Below, piece by piece: positions 25,173 to 25,682 of a stretch of DNA of 25,682 nt (positions are counted from its first letter, which is position 1; each line of letters begins with the position of its first letter). The notes under the pieces were generated by a model. That model ran no database searches and was not told where the DNA came from. It saw nothing but the letters and a program-made list of their open reading frames with translations. Both the position numbers and the translations under genes were made by a program. The stretch is from Hyphomonadaceae bacterium UBA2389 (GTDB lineage: Bacteria; Pseudomonadota; Alphaproteobacteria; Caulobacterales; Aquidulcibacteraceae), in NCBI GenBank assembly GCA_002343395.1, contig DDSN01000053.1, forward strand, positions 20,685-46,366, written 5' to 3'.

Positions 25173-25682
25173 TCAGGGTTCCCTGGCTCGTGCGGGCGCC
25201 TTGGCGAGCAGTACCCGTCCCTCGGAACGGGCGGTGCTTGCGTAGAGCCGCTTCACGGCTTCCATCAGCAGCACTCCCCCCTGGGCTGGCCATAGCAGCT
25301 CGCCCACCCGCTCGAAGGCGTCGGCGGCGCCTACGAATGGCGACCACGCAGACGGCGGCGCATAGAGCGCGCGCGCCGACGCCACAGGCTCGAACATGGC
25401 GTCGGTGAGGAGGCCGCTCAATTGGGTGCGCGAATAGGGGCGGCCGTGACCAAAGGGGGTCGCATCCGACTGCGCCCAGAAACTCCAACGGTTGGCGACG
25501 ATGGCGACCAAGCGTCCCTCCGGCGCCATCACGCGCCATATTTCGCGCAGCAGCGCGGCGGCAGCATGGGTTTCCTCCAGCGCATGGACCAACAAGACAC
25601 GGTCGAAGATCGCGTCCACGAACGGCAGACGCCCCTCGTCGCCCAACACGGTGAGGCCCGCCCCACCGGCGGGCCACGCCTT
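25173..25682 (-). CDS. Class I SAM-dependent methyltransferase (partial, 5' end outside window)
   Basis: The gene runs off the right edge, so the N-terminus, including SAM-binding motif I, is not visible. What remains (about 169 codons, open to the last base) matches the Methyltransf_11 pattern: DEGRLPFVDAIFDRVLLVHA (motif II/III region), ALLREIWRVMAPEGRLVAIV, then TPFGHGRPYSRTQLSGLL. That last stretch is familiar from an alphaproteobacterial methyltransferase often found near the glyoxalase II gene gloB. A GTG at 25647-25649 is only an internal codon, as the frame stays open upstream with sensible sequence. The methyl acceptor is unknown. A competing frame in the same stretch is a shadow. 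Confidence 0.85.
   Translation of the reverse strand, partial: KAWPAGGAGLTVLGDEGRLPFVDAIFDRVLLVHALEETHAAAALLREIWRVMAPEGRLVAIVANRWSFWAQSDATPFGHGRPYSRTQLSGLLTDAMFEPVASARALYAPPSAWSPFVGAADAFERVGELLWPAQGGVLLMEAVKRLYASTARSEGRVLLAKAPARAREP

Noticed and set aside
25105..25677. Alternative 190-codon minus-strand frame at the right edge
   Set aside because: The neighbouring frame (25173-25682) carries the methyltransferase motifs; this one is Arg-rich with no motif.

Overview
The window looks like chromosomal DNA of an alphaproteobacterium, most likely of the Caulobacterales/Hyphomonadaceae kind. I base this on high GC content, family-level matches (TIGR02302/DUF4175, DUF2125, alphaproteobacterial DnaX without its zinc cysteines) and gene order (SRP RNA next to dnaX-ybaB-recR; MJ0042 zinc-ribbon gene divergent from ftsE-ftsX; chorismate mutase/tyrA divergent from metX-metW). 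The lineage is an inference. I see no phage, transposon, plasmid or CRISPR signature. Gene density is very high: several convergent pairs are 1-4 bp apart, and many same-strand genes overlap by 1 or 4 nt.

Layout. (1) 1-4422: 3' part of the SRP RNA, an inserted membrane histidine kinase on the minus strand, then dnaX-ybaB-recR (replication and repair). (2) 4427-6304: a secreted caspase-like lipoprotein with three PPC-type modules, divergent from (3) 6449-9549: a large DUF4175 membrane protein and a small lipoprotein. (4) 9551-10967: hpt and an MJ0042 zinc-ribbon membrane protein on the minus strand. (5) 11036-14952: a coupled envelope operon ftsE-ftsX-DUF218-plsC-DUF2125. (6) 14956-20172, minus strand: chorismate mutase, tyrA, a PhoD-like lipoprotein and a secreted zinc peptidase with PPC modules. 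(7) 20279-23162: metX-metW-DUF2235 in an overlapping operon, ending in a perfect-stem terminator. (8) 23231-25682, minus strand: a DUF885 lipoprotein peptidase and the partial 3' portion of a SAM methyltransferase.

The most notable feature is a set of familiar genes whose catalytic residues are altered. FtsE has substitutions at the Q-loop, catalytic-Glu, D-loop and H-loop positions while its P-loop is intact. MetX has Gly where the nucleophilic Ser should be, and its partner MetW lacks a diagnostic motif. The chorismate mutase domain lacks the segment carrying an active-site Lys. In addition, the end of dnaX carries an in-frame A AAA AAG heptamer; a -1 slip there would run exactly into the ybaB frame and make a DnaX-YbaB fusion. 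The same bases also look like the ybaB ribosome binding site.

No intergenic stretch exceeds about 145 bp, so no region over 300 bases lacks a gene.
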